Source of the DNA: a virus
IMG/VR virus record: IMGVR_UViG_3300000116_000225
Coordinates: 2,674-23,881 of that record
Reading direction: 5' to 3' (one strand)
Length of the DNA stretch: 21,208 nt
Below, piece after piece: positions 6,421 through 15,018 of this stretch. The translations under genes and the position numbers were made by a program. The notes beneath the pieces are model-generated. The model did no database searches. It was not told the DNA's origin and was given only the letters and a program-made list of their open reading frames with translations. Position 1 is the first letter of the stretch; every line of letters starts with the position of its first letter.

Positions 6421-7892
6421 TGGCAATATCAGATACACAAAAAGTTGACTACTTGTGGAAGAAGTTAGGTTACTCTGCTACAAAAACAGATACGAATGCT
6501 AACAAGAAGGCACCAAACGAAGCAATAGCAAGTCCGCTATTAATGCGTGCTGACACAATATGGTCACAAAGTTCGACGATCCCAGCAACACTTCCGGGTA
6601 GCAGTGCATCGCCTGTAACAGTTTATCCAACCAGTAACCCAATTGAAACTACACTAGACGGAACTTCTACAGCAAACAGAACATGGAAAACAGGAACAAC
6701 AGACTGGATCAGTCCTGAGTTTGGCTCAACTTATCAAGTAAAAGTTTATATCCATACGTCAAGTGATGCCGCAGGAGCAAGCGGTGGCGATCAAGTATTT
6801 GCAACTGGTTCTGGAAACAACGATGAATGGTTCTTTGATTACCAGTCTGGTGTGTTGCACTTTATTGGTGACAACTTACCTAACGGAATAAGTTTTACAG
6901 GCAAGAGTGTTTATATCAGCGGCGGCAGATACACAGGCACGTTTGGTACAGGCACAATCACAGAAGCAACCATCTCTGGCGGTAATGTTACAGCAAATAT
7001 CAGTGGTAACATTTTAGGAACGTTTGGTCGTTTTACTAGCAATGTATCCGCAGACTGGTTTATTGGTAATATTGATGCTGACATAGGCACATTCGATACT
7101 AGTTTATATTCTGCAAATGTAGTTATAACCAGTAACAACTATATTAATAACAATACTGCACGCATTCAATATTTAACAGTGCAAGGCGAGTCAATCACAA
7201 GCACAAATCAGCATGTGACCATAAGCCCAAATACCGCAGGAGCCAACAATGTAGTAAAAATTGAAGGAGTAACTGCACTAGATGTTCCATCTGGGACCAC
7301 AGCACAACGACCATACATAGCCGATGCAGGATATGTGAGATTCAATACCACAACTGCTACACTAGAATGGTATACAGGGTCAACTTGGGCGTCAGGTTCA
7401 AGTGGTATTACACAGCAAACAATTAATCCTACTGGTTCCGACGATACATATACCTTAGATCAAGAATCAACGGCTGATGGTATAATGGTGAATATCAACG
7501 GTACTAGCCAAAACCCAGATACTGCATACAGTGTAAGTGGGACAGATATTACTTTCACTGAAACCCCACTGGTTACTGATATCATTGATATACGATTCCT
7601 TGCTGTTGCAGTTGCCAGTTCGGGACTAAACAGTTTAATTCAGGACACAAGTCCACAGTTAGGCGGTAACTTAGACGTAAATAGTAATTATATTACCAGT
7701 GCAAGTAATGGCAATATACCAATTAAAGCAGACGGAACCGGGGAAGTCACACTCCAAGGTAACGTAATTAGTTTAACAGGAAATCTAGAAGTCAGTGCTA
7801 CATCTGGCACACCTAGTGATGCGTCAACTCCAACAGCATGGCTTAAAGTTTATGTTGGTGGAACAGAGTATTTCCTTCCTTTGCATCAATAA
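6420..7892 (+). CDS. Fibre protein of the MAISDTQKVDYLWKKLG type (490 aa)
   Basis: Start codon shares its A with the preceding stop (TAATG). The head MAISDTQKVDYLWKKLGYS (residues 1-19) is a motif I know from marine myovirus virion proteins. Residues 40-165 form a beta domain. Residues 168-260 are T/G/N-rich repeats (GTFGTGTITEATISGGNVTA). Residues 289-323 carry PSGTTAQRP...VRFNTTTATLEWYTGSTW, followed by a strand module to about 395. Residues 407-440 carry QDTSPQLGGNLDVN...SNGNIPIKADGTGEV. The end, GGTEYFLPLHQ, is also a recurrent tail in such proteins. The last three modules recur in the 8015 gene. Likely a tail fibre or fibre-base protein. No clear terminator follows; a late promoter core lies 47 nt downstream. 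Confidence 0.8.
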   Translation: MAISDTQKVDYLWKKLGYSATKTDTNANKKAPNEAIASPLLMRADTIWSQSSTIPATLPGSSASPVTVYPTSNPIETTLDGTSTANRTWKTGTTDWISPEFGSTYQVKVYIHTSSDAAGASGGDQVFATGSGNNDEWFFDYQSGVLHFIGDNLPNGISFTGKSVYISGGRYTGTFGTGTITEATISGGNVTANISGNILGTFGRFTSNVSADWFIGNIDADIGTFDTSLYSANVVITSNNYINNNTARIQYLTVQGESITSTNQHVTISPNTAGANNVVKIEGVTALDVPSGTTAQRPYIADAGYVRFNTTTATLEWYTGSTWASGSSGITQQTINPTGSDDTYTLDQESTADGIMVNINGTSQNPDTAYSVSGTDITFTETPLVTDIIDIRFLAVAVASSGLNSLIQDTSPQLGGNLDVNSNYITSASNGNIPIKADGTGEVTLQGNVISLTGNLEVSATSGTPSDASTPTAWLKVYVGGTEYFLPLHQ

Positions 7893-7938
7893 AAATCTAC
7901 TAAAACTCCGCTACGGCAAAGCTGTTAATTAGGTCTGT

Positions 7939-7946
7939 ACTAAATA
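7939..7946 (+). promoter_or_regulatory. T4-type late promoter core for the giant fibre gene
   Basis: ACTAAATA, a CTAAATA variant of the late core matching the two minus-strand cores at 20748 and 20758. It lies 69 nt upstream of the ATG at 8015. Confidence 0.6.
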
Positions 7947-7949
7947 CAC

Positions 7950-7990
7950 ATACGTTCTACGACCGGTGTGTGTAGAGCAAACAAGCGTAT
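7950..7990 (+). promoter_or_regulatory. Possible two-step hairpin in the leader of the giant fibre mRNA
   Basis: ATACG (7950-7954) pairs with CGTAT (7986-7990), and inside it TCTAC (7956-7960) pairs with GTAGA (7972-7976). It would sit at the very 5' end of a transcript started from the 7939 core and could protect the mRNA. An alternative pairing ACACA/TGTGT exists, so the structure is uncertain. Confidence 0.35.
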
Positions 7991-8014
7991 AGACTAAATT
8001 AAAAGGAAGCTAGA

Positions 8015-11000
8015 ATGGCCGTAACTCGTATAAAAAACAATCAGATTACTGACAGCACTATTACCGGTGCTAAGATTGCAAATACTACACTTACCGGTGG
8101 ACTATTTGCATCGTCTCTGACACTAAACTCAGAAGTTAGTATTGTAGGTAACCTGTCTGTGACAGGAGCTACATCTACAGTTAGCAGTACAAACACATTT
8201 ATTAATGACCCGTTAGTTGTTTATAACAACGGCTACACAGGTGATTTATCAAACTACAGCATTGGTATGCTGGTAAACAGAAACCTTGCTTCACTTGCCG
8301 CATTGGGCAGTGTAAACGTAGCCTGGGCCTGGGACGAAGCCGAAGGTGCTTTTGTTGCAATAGCAACAACTGACACTGGTTCAGGTATTACAAATATTAA
8401 CAACAGTGGCTATGCCAATGTTAAAGTGGGATATCAAGAAGTTACTGGTAAGGTAACGGCCGCCGAACTGAAAACAACTCTTGAGTATGTAACAAACTCA
8501 CTAACTACCACATTAGTTGCAACAAACTTCAGCTCAGGTAACGTTGACATTAACGGTGGTGCAGTTGACGGAGCCACAATTGGTGCCGCAAGTGCAAGTA
8601 CTGGTGTATTCACAACTATTAATGCTGATGGAATTACAGCAACAACAGGCAACGCCGCAACATGGTATGCAACCACGCTAAACAGTACAGCAGGTAATAT
8701 CACAACACTTACTGCACCAACAATTGGTGCTATTGCTACAACTACAACAACAATAAATGCTACAACAGGTAATGTAACAGGACTAACAGCAGGCAGTGCC
8801 ACTGTAAGCGACTTAACAAACAACCGCGTAGTTATTGCTGGAACAAGTGGTGCATTGGAAGATGACGCAAACTTTACATTTGATGGCACAGATTTAAATC
8901 TTACTGGTGGGTTGAATGTTACTGGTGATTTGGCAGTTGACAATATTGCTATTAATTTAAACGCAATAACATCAACTAACACTGATGGCGACATTACACT
9001 AACACCAAATGGCACTGGTGAAGTTGTTATAAGCGCAGGCTTAGTTACAACATTAAATGCCGCAACTGCTACTATTCCAGCATTGAACAGTACAGCAGGT
9101 AACATCACAACACTTACTAGCCCAACAATTAATGCTATTGCCACAACAAGTACTACGGTTAATGCTACTACTGGTAACATTACCACTGCAACAGCAGGAA
9201 GTATGGCAGTTAGCGACTTAACAAATAATAGAGTTGTTATTGCAGGTACAAGTGGTGAACTAGAAGATGACGCAAACTTTACATTTGATGGTACTGATTT
9301 AAATCTTACTGGTGGATTAAACGTAACTGGCGACTTAGCAGTTGATAACATTGCTATTGACGGCAACGGTATTACGTCAACAGACACCAATGGCGACATT
9401 ACACTAACACCAAATGGCACTGGTGAGGTAGTTATAAGTGCAGGGTTAGCAACAACGCTTAATGCCGCAACTGCTACTGCTGTTACATTAAACAGTACAG
9501 CAGGTAACATCACTACACTTACTGCACCTACTATTGATGCGCAAACTACTACAACTACAACAATAAATGCTACAACCGGTAACATTACCAACTTGTCAAC
9601 AGATAGTCTCACGTTGGCTGCACTTGAAGTGCCATTGTTAGATGTTACAGCAGGTAACATCACAACACTAAGTGCTCCAAACTTTAGTTCAAGCAATGTT
9701 GCAGTTACAGGTGGCTTTGCAGATAATGTACACATTGGTGCAAACGTTGCCGCCACTGGTACATTCACATCACTTGTTGCTACTACTGCCGATATTAATG
9801 CTGGTACAATTGATGCTACAAACATTGGTGCTAGTACACCGGGCACAGGTGCATTTACAACACTTGATGCTAACAGTTTAGATGTTGATAATATTACAAT
9901 TGACAGTAACGCAATTACATCAACAAATACAAACGGTGATATTACTATCACACCAAATGGCACAGGTAGCGTTGTACTTGATGGATTAAGTTTCCCACAA
10001 GCAGATGGTAGTGCTAACCAAGCAGTTACTACAAACGGTTCAGGACAGTTGCAATTTACAACAGTAATGACCGACGTTGTACAAGACACAACACCTCAAC
10101 TAGGTGGATCATTAGATGTTAATGGACAATCAATTGTATCTGTATCAAACGGTGATATTAACATTACACCAAATGGCACAGGTGATGTTGTTGTTAGCAC
10201 TATCGAAGTTAGTGACTTAACTAACAACAGAGTTGTTATTGCTGGTACAGCAGGAGCACTTGAAGATGATAGTAACCTAACATACGATGGTACAACACTA
10301 GCCACAAACGGTCTTAGTGCTACAACAGCCGATATCAATGGCGGTACAATTGATGGAACAACAATTGGTGGAACAACACCAGGTGCAGTTACAACGTCGT
10401 CACTTGTTGCTACAACTGCTGATATCAATGGTGGTACAGTTGACGCAACCAATATTGGTGCTACTACACCAGGTACAGCCGCAGTTACTACGCTAAGTGC
10501 AAGTGGTACATCCACTCTTGCACAAGTAGATGCTACAGTAATTACTGGAGCAACAGTAAATGCTACAACTGGTAACGTAACAACACTTACTGGTACAACA
10601 GCAACATACACAACTGTAAATGCTGGTACTACAACAAGTGCTACAGTAAATGCCACAACAGGTAACGTTACTACACTAACAGCAACAAACGTAATTAATA
10701 CCACATTGGTCGCTACAAACTTTAGCTCAAGTAATGTTGATGTTAATGGCGGAGCGATAGACGGAGCCACAGTTGGTGCCGCAAGCGCAAGTTCAGGTGC
10801 ATTTACTACACTAAGTGCAAGTGGTAACACAACAGTAACAGGTTCACAGAGCAGTGGCAACGCAAGTTCAGGTGCTTTGGTTGTTACAGGTGGTGCTGGT
10901 ATTGGTGAAAACTTGAATGTTGGTGGTGATGTTATTATTACTGGTGACTTGACAGTTGAAGGTGATACAACAACTATTAACACAGCAACACTTAATGTTG

Positions 11001-14000
11001 AGGATTTGAACATTACTATTGCTGATGGTGCCGCAGATGCCGCAGCCGCAAACGGTGCTGGTATTACAGTTGACGGTGCTAATGCTACACTTACGTATGC
11101 AAACGCAGATGACAGTTGGAACTTTAACAAACTAGTAAAAGCCACAACTGGTGCTATCACAACACTAACATCCACAAACGTAATCAATACAACATTGGTT
11201 GCTACAAACTTTAGTAGTGGTAACGTACAAGCAACAGGTGGATATGTTGATAACGTACACGTTGGTGCTAATGTAGCCGCTACTGGTTCGTTTACAACAC
11301 TAAGCGCAACCGGAACTTCGACAGTTGCTCAAGTTGATGGTACTGTGTTGAACGGTGCTACTGTAAACGCTACAAATGGTAATGTAACAACCATTAGTGG
11401 TACAACAGCAACATACACAACAGTAAATGCAGGTACTACAACAAGTGCTACTGTAAACGCTACAACTGGTAATATTACTACTGCAACAGCAGGTAGTTTA
11501 GCAGTTAGCGATTTGACCAACAATAGAGTTGTTATTGCTGGCGCAAGCGGTGAACTAGAAGATGATGCTAACTTTACGTTTGATGGGTCAGACCTGAATC
11601 TTACTGGTGGCTTAAATGTTACTGGTGATTTAGCAGTTGACAACATTGCCGTTAATGCAAATGCAATAACGTCAACAAACCTAAATGGCGACATTACTGT
11701 TACACCAAATGGCACAGGTAGTGTTGTACTTGACGGATTGAATTATCCACAAGCAGACGGATCATCTGGTCAAGCATTGATTACAGACGGCAGTGCGCAA
11801 TTAAGTTTCAGTACTGTAATGACTGATGTTGTACAAGATACAACACCTCAACTAGGTGGTGACTTAGACGTTAACGGTAACGAAATTGTTAGTGTATCAA
11901 ACGGCAATATTGCACTTACTCCTAACGGAACAGGTGAAGTTATTGCAAGTACAATAGCAGTAAGTGACTTAACAAACGATAGAGTTGTTTTTGCAGGTGT
12001 AAATGGTGCATTGGAAGACAGCACTAATCTTACATACGATGGTACAAACTTAACCACAAACGGTTTGGTTGCTACTACTGCTGATATCAATGGCGGTACA
12101 ATTGATGGAACAACAATTGGTGGAACAACACCAGGCGCAGTTACAACGTCGTCACTTGTTGCTACTACTGCTGATATTAATGCTGGTACAATTGATGGAA
12201 CAGCAATTGGTGGTGCAAGCGCAAGTTCAGGTGCATTTACAACGATAAGTGCAAGTGGTACTTCAACAGTTGCTCAGGTAGATGCTACTACAGTAAATGC
12301 AGCCGCAGTTAATGTTACAGCAGGTAACATCACTACACTCACTGCACCTACTGTTGATGCACAAACTACAACAAGTACTACACTTAACGCTACTGCTGGT
12401 AACATCACAACACTTACTGCACCAACAATTGGTGCTATTGCTACAACAAGTACCACAGTTAATGCTACAACAGGTAATGTTACAACATTAACAGCGGGCA
12501 GTTTAGCAGTTAGTGACCTAACAAACAACAGACTTGTTGTTGTAGGTACAAGTGGTGAACTAGAAGATGATGCTAACCTAGCATGGGATGGGTCAGATCT
12601 AGACGTTACCGGAGGTGTAAATGTTACTGGTGATTTAGCAGTTGATAATATTGCTATTAACACCAACGCAATTACATCAACAAATACAAACGGTGATATT
12701 AGCATTACACCAAATGGTACAGGTGAAGTTGTTATAAGTGCAGGATTGGTAACAACACTAAATGCTGTTACTGTTAATCCAGTTACTCTTAACGCTACAA
12801 CAGGTAACGTTACTACGCTAACAGCAACTGATGTTATCAACACAACACTAGTTGCAACAAACTTTAGCTCAAGTAATGTTGATGTTAATGGCGGAGCAGT
12901 TGACGGAACACCAATTGGTGCCGCAAGTGCTAGTACTGGTGCATTTACAACACTAAGTGCGTCAGGTACTTCAACAGTTGCTCAAGTTGATGCTACAATA
13001 CTTAATGGTGCTACAGTTAATGCAACTGCTGGTAACATTACAACGTTGACATCGCCAACAGTTGATGCACAAACTACTACAAGTACTACACTTAATGCTA
13101 CTACTGGTAACATTACAACACTTACAGCACCAACAATACATGCACAAACTACTACAAGTACTATAGTAAACAGTACTAGTGGTAACATTACAACACTAAC
13201 AGGTACAACAGTTAATGCACAAAATACTATATCAACTGGTGTAAACGCAACCAACGGTAACGTTACAACATTAGTTGCTACTAACTTTAGTAGTGGTAAT
13301 GTTGATATTAACGGCGGTGCAATTGATGGTACAAACATTGGTGCCGCAAGTGCTGGTACTGGTGCATTCACTACATTAGGTGCAACTGGTGTTTCAACAC
13401 TAGCAGGCCGTATTGATGCAACAGCAGGTACAGCAAGCACAAGCGATACCACAGGTGCATTGGTAATTACAGGTACTGGTGGTGCTGGTATTGGTGGTAA
13501 CATTAATGTTGGTGGCGGTGCGCTACTCAACACTGATCAAACTGCTAACTACGATGTTAAAGTTTATGGTAAAACTGATACATCATTGCTTTGGGCACGT
13601 GCCGCAAGTGGGTACGATCAGGTATTGATTGGTAACAGTGCTTCAGTAAGTACTTTGGTTACTGGTGCTAAACTGCAAATCAACACAACAGACAGTATCA
13701 TGCTACCAAGTGGTACAACAGCACAACGTCCAGGCAGTGTTGGTGGTACTGACACAGCTGGTATGATACGTTTCAACACCAGTATTGCTGATTTAGAGTT
13801 TTACGATGGCAGTGCATGGACCACGGCAGGTAGTGAATTTACTGTACTTGCTAGTGATACATTCGACGGTGATGATAGTACAACAGCCTTTACACTTGGT
13901 GCGGCAGCTACAACAGCAGGCGTAATTGCAAGTATTAACGGTGTTGTACAGCTTCCAACCACAGCATACAGTGTTAGCGGAACTACACTAACATTTACTG

Positions 14001-14926
14001 AGGCTCCAGCAACAGGTGACAAGATTGAAGTACGTAGAATTATTACAACTTCAACAGTGGCATCACTAGAGTCACCGAATGGCTATGTACAGTTTGAAGC
14101 CGCAGACAATGGTGCTAAGATCTACGCAGGAGCAAGTGCCGCAACACTACGTTGGACTGTTAACACAGACGGTGATTTAATACCAGCTGGTAATATTACA
14201 CAAGACCTTGGTAGTGCAAGTGCAAGTTTAGGAGCAATATATGCACAAGACGCAACAATTTGGGGCAACCTAACTGTTACAGGTCAGACTGCAAGTATTA
14301 CTACTACAAACAGTACTGTAGAAGACAACTTGATTGAACTCAACAGTGGTGCTACCAGTAATGCAAGCGACCTAGGTTTGTTAATGGAGCGTGGTAGCAC
14401 AGGCGATAATGTGTTTATGGGGTGGGATGAGTCAGCAGACAGAATCAAGTTTGCTACCACAACAGCAACTGCTACCGCTACTGGTGACTTGACACTTACT
14501 AGTGCAAACATTGAAGCAAACTATGCACATGTAACATCAACACAGTCACTATATGCTGACTTGGCTGAGAACTATCAAGCAGATGCAACATATGTCGCAG
14601 GCACAGTACTTGAGTTTGGAGGAGCAGAAGAAGTAACAACTGCTACAGAAGATTCAAGACGTGTAGCAGGTATTGTTTCAACTGATCCAGCTCACTTGAT
14701 GAACGGTGGACTAACAGGTTCTAACGTGGTTCCATTGGCACTTATGGGTCGTGTTCCATGTTTAGCAATTGGTCCAGTAGTCAAAGGTGACATGATGGTA
14801 TCAGCAGGATTTGGTTATGCGAAAGCACATGCCAACCCAGCAACAGGTACTGTGATTGGTAAAGCACTAGAAACACTAGAAGATGGTGTAAAAGCAACCA
14901 TTGAGGTAGTTGTAGGTAAAGTATAA
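8015..14926 (+). CDS. Giant repeat-built tail fibre (2303 aa)
   Basis: ATG at 8015 behind AAAGGAAG. Residues 1-150 are a head containing FINDPLVVYNNG, also found in the gene at 15019. Residues about 165-1885 are low-complexity Thr/Asn/Ala/Gly/Ser repeats. A 25-residue unit (NATTGNITTLTAPTI plus ten more) is nested in a 135-residue unit with VSDLTNNRVVIAGTSG, LEDDANFTFDGT and LNVTGDLAVDNIAI. The C-terminal part has PSGTTAQRP and RFNT..LEFYDGSAW (about 1896), an INGVVQLP strand module, VEDNLIELNSG...MERGS...WDESAD (about 2103), and a final domain starting LYADLAENY (about 2180). Only one cysteine is visible (GRVPC, near the end). The fold expected is a trimeric beta-fibre with the repeats as shaft. 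It is over 1.8 times the length of T4 gp37. A long shaft with conserved ends suggests the long or host-recognising fibre; no S74 chaperone motif is seen. Confidence 0.88.
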   Translation: MAVTRIKNNQITDSTITGAKIANTTLTGGLFASSLTLNSEVSIVGNLSVTGATSTVSSTNTFINDPLVVYNNGYTGDLSNYSIGMLVNRNLASLAALGSVNVAWAWDEAEGAFVAIATTDTGSGITNINNSGYANVKVGYQEVTGKVTAAELKTTLEYVTNSLTTTLVATNFSSGNVDINGGAVDGATIGAASASTGVFTTINADGITATTGNAATWYATTLNSTAGNITTLTAPTIGAIATTTTTINATTGNVTGLTAGSATVSDLTNNRVVIAGTSGALEDDANFTFDGTDLNLTGGLNVTGDLAVDNIAINLNAITSTNTDGDITLTPNGTGEVVISAGLVTTLNAATATIPALNSTAGNITTLTSPTINAIATTSTTVNATTGNITTATAGSMAVSDLTNNRVVIAGTSGELEDDANFTFDGTDLNLTGGLNVTGDLAVDNIAIDGNGITSTDTNGDITLTPNGTGEVVISAGLATTLNAATATAVTLNSTAGNITTLTAPTIDAQTTTTTTINATTGNITNLSTDSLTLAALEVPLLDVTAGNITTLSAPNFSSSNVAVTGGFADNVHIGANVAATGTFTSLVATTADINAGTIDATNIGASTPGTGAFTTLDANSLDVDNITIDSNAITSTNTNGDITITPNGTGSVVLDGLSFPQADGSANQAVTTNGSGQLQFTTVMTDVVQDTTPQLGGSLDVNGQSIVSVSNGDINITPNGTGDVVVSTIEVSDLTNNRVVIAGTAGALEDDSNLTYDGTTLATNGLSATTADINGGTIDGTTIGGTTPGAVTTSSLVATTADINGGTVDATNIGATTPGTAAVTTLSASGTSTLAQVDATVITGATVNATTGNVTTLTGTTATYTTVNAGTTTSATVNATTGNVTTLTATNVINTTLVATNFSSSNVDVNGGAIDGATVGAASASSGAFTTLSASGNTTVTGSQSSGNASSGALVVTGGAGIGENLNVGGDVIITGDLTVEGDTTTINTATLNVEDLNITIADGAADAAAANGAGITVDGANATLTYANADDSWNFNKLVKATTGAITTLTSTNVINTTLVATNFSSGNVQATGGYVDNVHVGANVAATGSFTTLSATGTSTVAQVDGTVLNGATVNATNGNVTTISGTTATYTTVNAGTTTSATVNATTGNITTATAGSLAVSDLTNNRVVIAGASGELEDDANFTFDGSDLNLTGGLNVTGDLAVDNIAVNANAITSTNLNGDITVTPNGTGSVVLDGLNYPQADGSSGQALITDGSAQLSFSTVMTDVVQDTTPQLGGDLDVNGNEIVSVSNGNIALTPNGTGEVIASTIAVSDLTNDRVVFAGVNGALEDSTNLTYDGTNLTTNGLVATTADINGGTIDGTTIGGTTPGAVTTSSLVATTADINAGTIDGTAIGGASASSGAFTTISASGTSTVAQVDATTVNAAAVNVTAGNITTLTAPTVDAQTTTSTTLNATAGNITTLTAPTIGAIATTSTTVNATTGNVTTLTAGSLAVSDLTNNRLVVVGTSGELEDDANLAWDGSDLDVTGGVNVTGDLAVDNIAINTNAITSTNTNGDISITPNGTGEVVISAGLVTTLNAVTVNPVTLNATTGNVTTLTATDVINTTLVATNFSSSNVDVNGGAVDGTPIGAASASTGAFTTLSASGTSTVAQVDATILNGATVNATAGNITTLTSPTVDAQTTTSTTLNATTGNITTLTAPTIHAQTTTSTIVNSTSGNITTLTGTTVNAQNTISTGVNATNGNVTTLVATNFSSGNVDINGGAIDGTNIGAASAGTGAFTTLGATGVSTLAGRIDATAGTASTSDTTGALVITGTGGAGIGGNINVGGGALLNTDQTANYDVKVYGKTDTSLLWARAASGYDQVLIGNSASVSTLVTGAKLQINTTDSIMLPSGTTAQRPGSVGGTDTAGMIRFNTSIADLEFYDGSAWTTAGSEFTVLASDTFDGDDSTTAFTLGAAATTAGVIASINGVVQLPTTAYSVSGTTLTFTEAPATGDKIEVRRIITTSTVASLESPNGYVQFEAADNGAKIYAGASAATLRWTVNTDGDLIPAGNITQDLGSASASLGAIYAQDATIWGNLTVTGQTASITTTNSTVEDNLIELNSGATSNASDLGLLMERGSTGDNVFMGWDESADRIKFATTTATATATGDLTLTSANIEANYAHVTSTQSLYADLAENYQADATYVAGTVLEFGGAEEVTTATEDSRRVAGIVSTDPAHLMNGGLTGSNVVPLALMGRVPCLAIGPVVKGDMMVSAGFGYAKAHANPATGTVIGKALETLEDGVKATIEVVVGKV
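8678..9487 (+). repeat. Two tandem 405-nt repeats in the giant fibre gene (third copy at 12383-12787)
   Basis: Unit 1 is 8678-9082 and unit 2 is 9083-9487; matching landmarks (the start LNSTAGNITTLT and VSDLTNNRVV) are exactly 405 nt apart. A third unit starts at 9488 but leaves the pattern after about 95 nt. A further full 405-nt copy lies at 12383-12787. Each encodes 135 residues, and copies 1 and 2 share most residues. All copies stay in frame without indels. Confidence 0.9.
9887..10600 (+). repeat. 0.7-kb segment duplicated at 11639-12352 (offset 1752 nt), copy A
   Basis: Landmarks stay exactly 1752 nt apart across the segment: GATAATAT 9887 / GACAACAT 11639, GTTGTACAAGA 10076 / 11828, GATATCAATGGC 10331 / 12083, AAGTGGTAC 10501 / 12253, GTAAAT or GTTAAT 10556 / 12308. 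Within it, 10331-10424 and 12083-12176 differ at about two positions, much less than the flanks. That suggests recent recombination or gene conversion between the copies. Confidence 0.85.
11639..12352 (+). repeat. 0.7-kb segment duplicated from 9887-10600 (offset 1752 nt), copy B
   Basis: Partner of the segment at 9887-10600. Both encode NGTGSVVLDGL, then MTDVVQDTTPQLGG.LDVNG, a VSDLTN unit, and the TTADINGGTIDGTTIGGTTP region. They diverge sharply after the GGTAAC near 12323, where copy B enters the 75-nt repeat array. Confidence 0.85.
12308..12482 (+). repeat. 75-nt (25-residue) repeat array, central
   Basis: Units start at 12308, 12383 and 12458, exactly 75 nt apart. Each begins with a (V/L)N(A/V)T codon string followed by GN(I/V)TTLTA. 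It is a minisatellite-like array in frame with the fibre gene; two full units and a partial third. Confidence 0.85.
13016..13284 (+). repeat. 75-nt (25-residue) repeat array, distal
   Basis: Units start at 13016, 13091, 13166 and 13241, exactly 75 nt apart: three full units and a partial fourth. The encoded pattern is (V/L)N(A/S)T..GN(I/V)TTLT, then PTVDAQTTTST or a variant. This array probably forms a regular stretch of fibre shaft and is a likely site of length variation by slippage or recombination. Confidence 0.88.
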
Positions 14927-14948
14927 CCTGCAATATCTCAAGCAACAC

Positions 14949-14980
14949 AATAAAGGGACACTGAGTTGTCCCTTTATTTT
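14949..14980 (+). terminator. Intrinsic terminator after the giant fibre gene
   Basis: AATAAAGGGACA (14949-14960) pairs with TGTCCCTTTATT (14967-14978) around a CTGAGT loop, followed by more T. A 12-bp stem ending the giant fibre transcript. With T-runs and A-runs on both sides it could work in both directions. Confidence 0.88.
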
Positions 14981-14982
14981 TG

Positions 14983-14990
14983 AATAAATA
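14983..14990 (+). promoter_or_regulatory. T4-type late promoter core
   Basis: AATAAATA directly behind the terminator and 28 nt before the ATG at 15019, one base off TATAAATA. It probably starts a separate late transcript for the short fibre. Confidence 0.55.
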
Positions 14991-15018
14991 TATACACATA
15001 TTTTTATAGACTTATATT

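Noticed and set aside
8434-10089. Long antisense open frame (551 codons) opposite the giant fibre gene, with others at 10096-11187 and 12274-13533
   Set aside because: They mirror the Thr/Asn/Ala repeat codons, which rarely give stops on the other strand. The products are Val/Ala/Pro-rich low complexity without a ribosome binding site or promoter.
13016-13284. CRISPR-like regular repeat spacing
   Set aside because: The 75-nt units are contiguous, coding and in frame, with no unique spacers and no cas gene; they are fibre shaft repeats.
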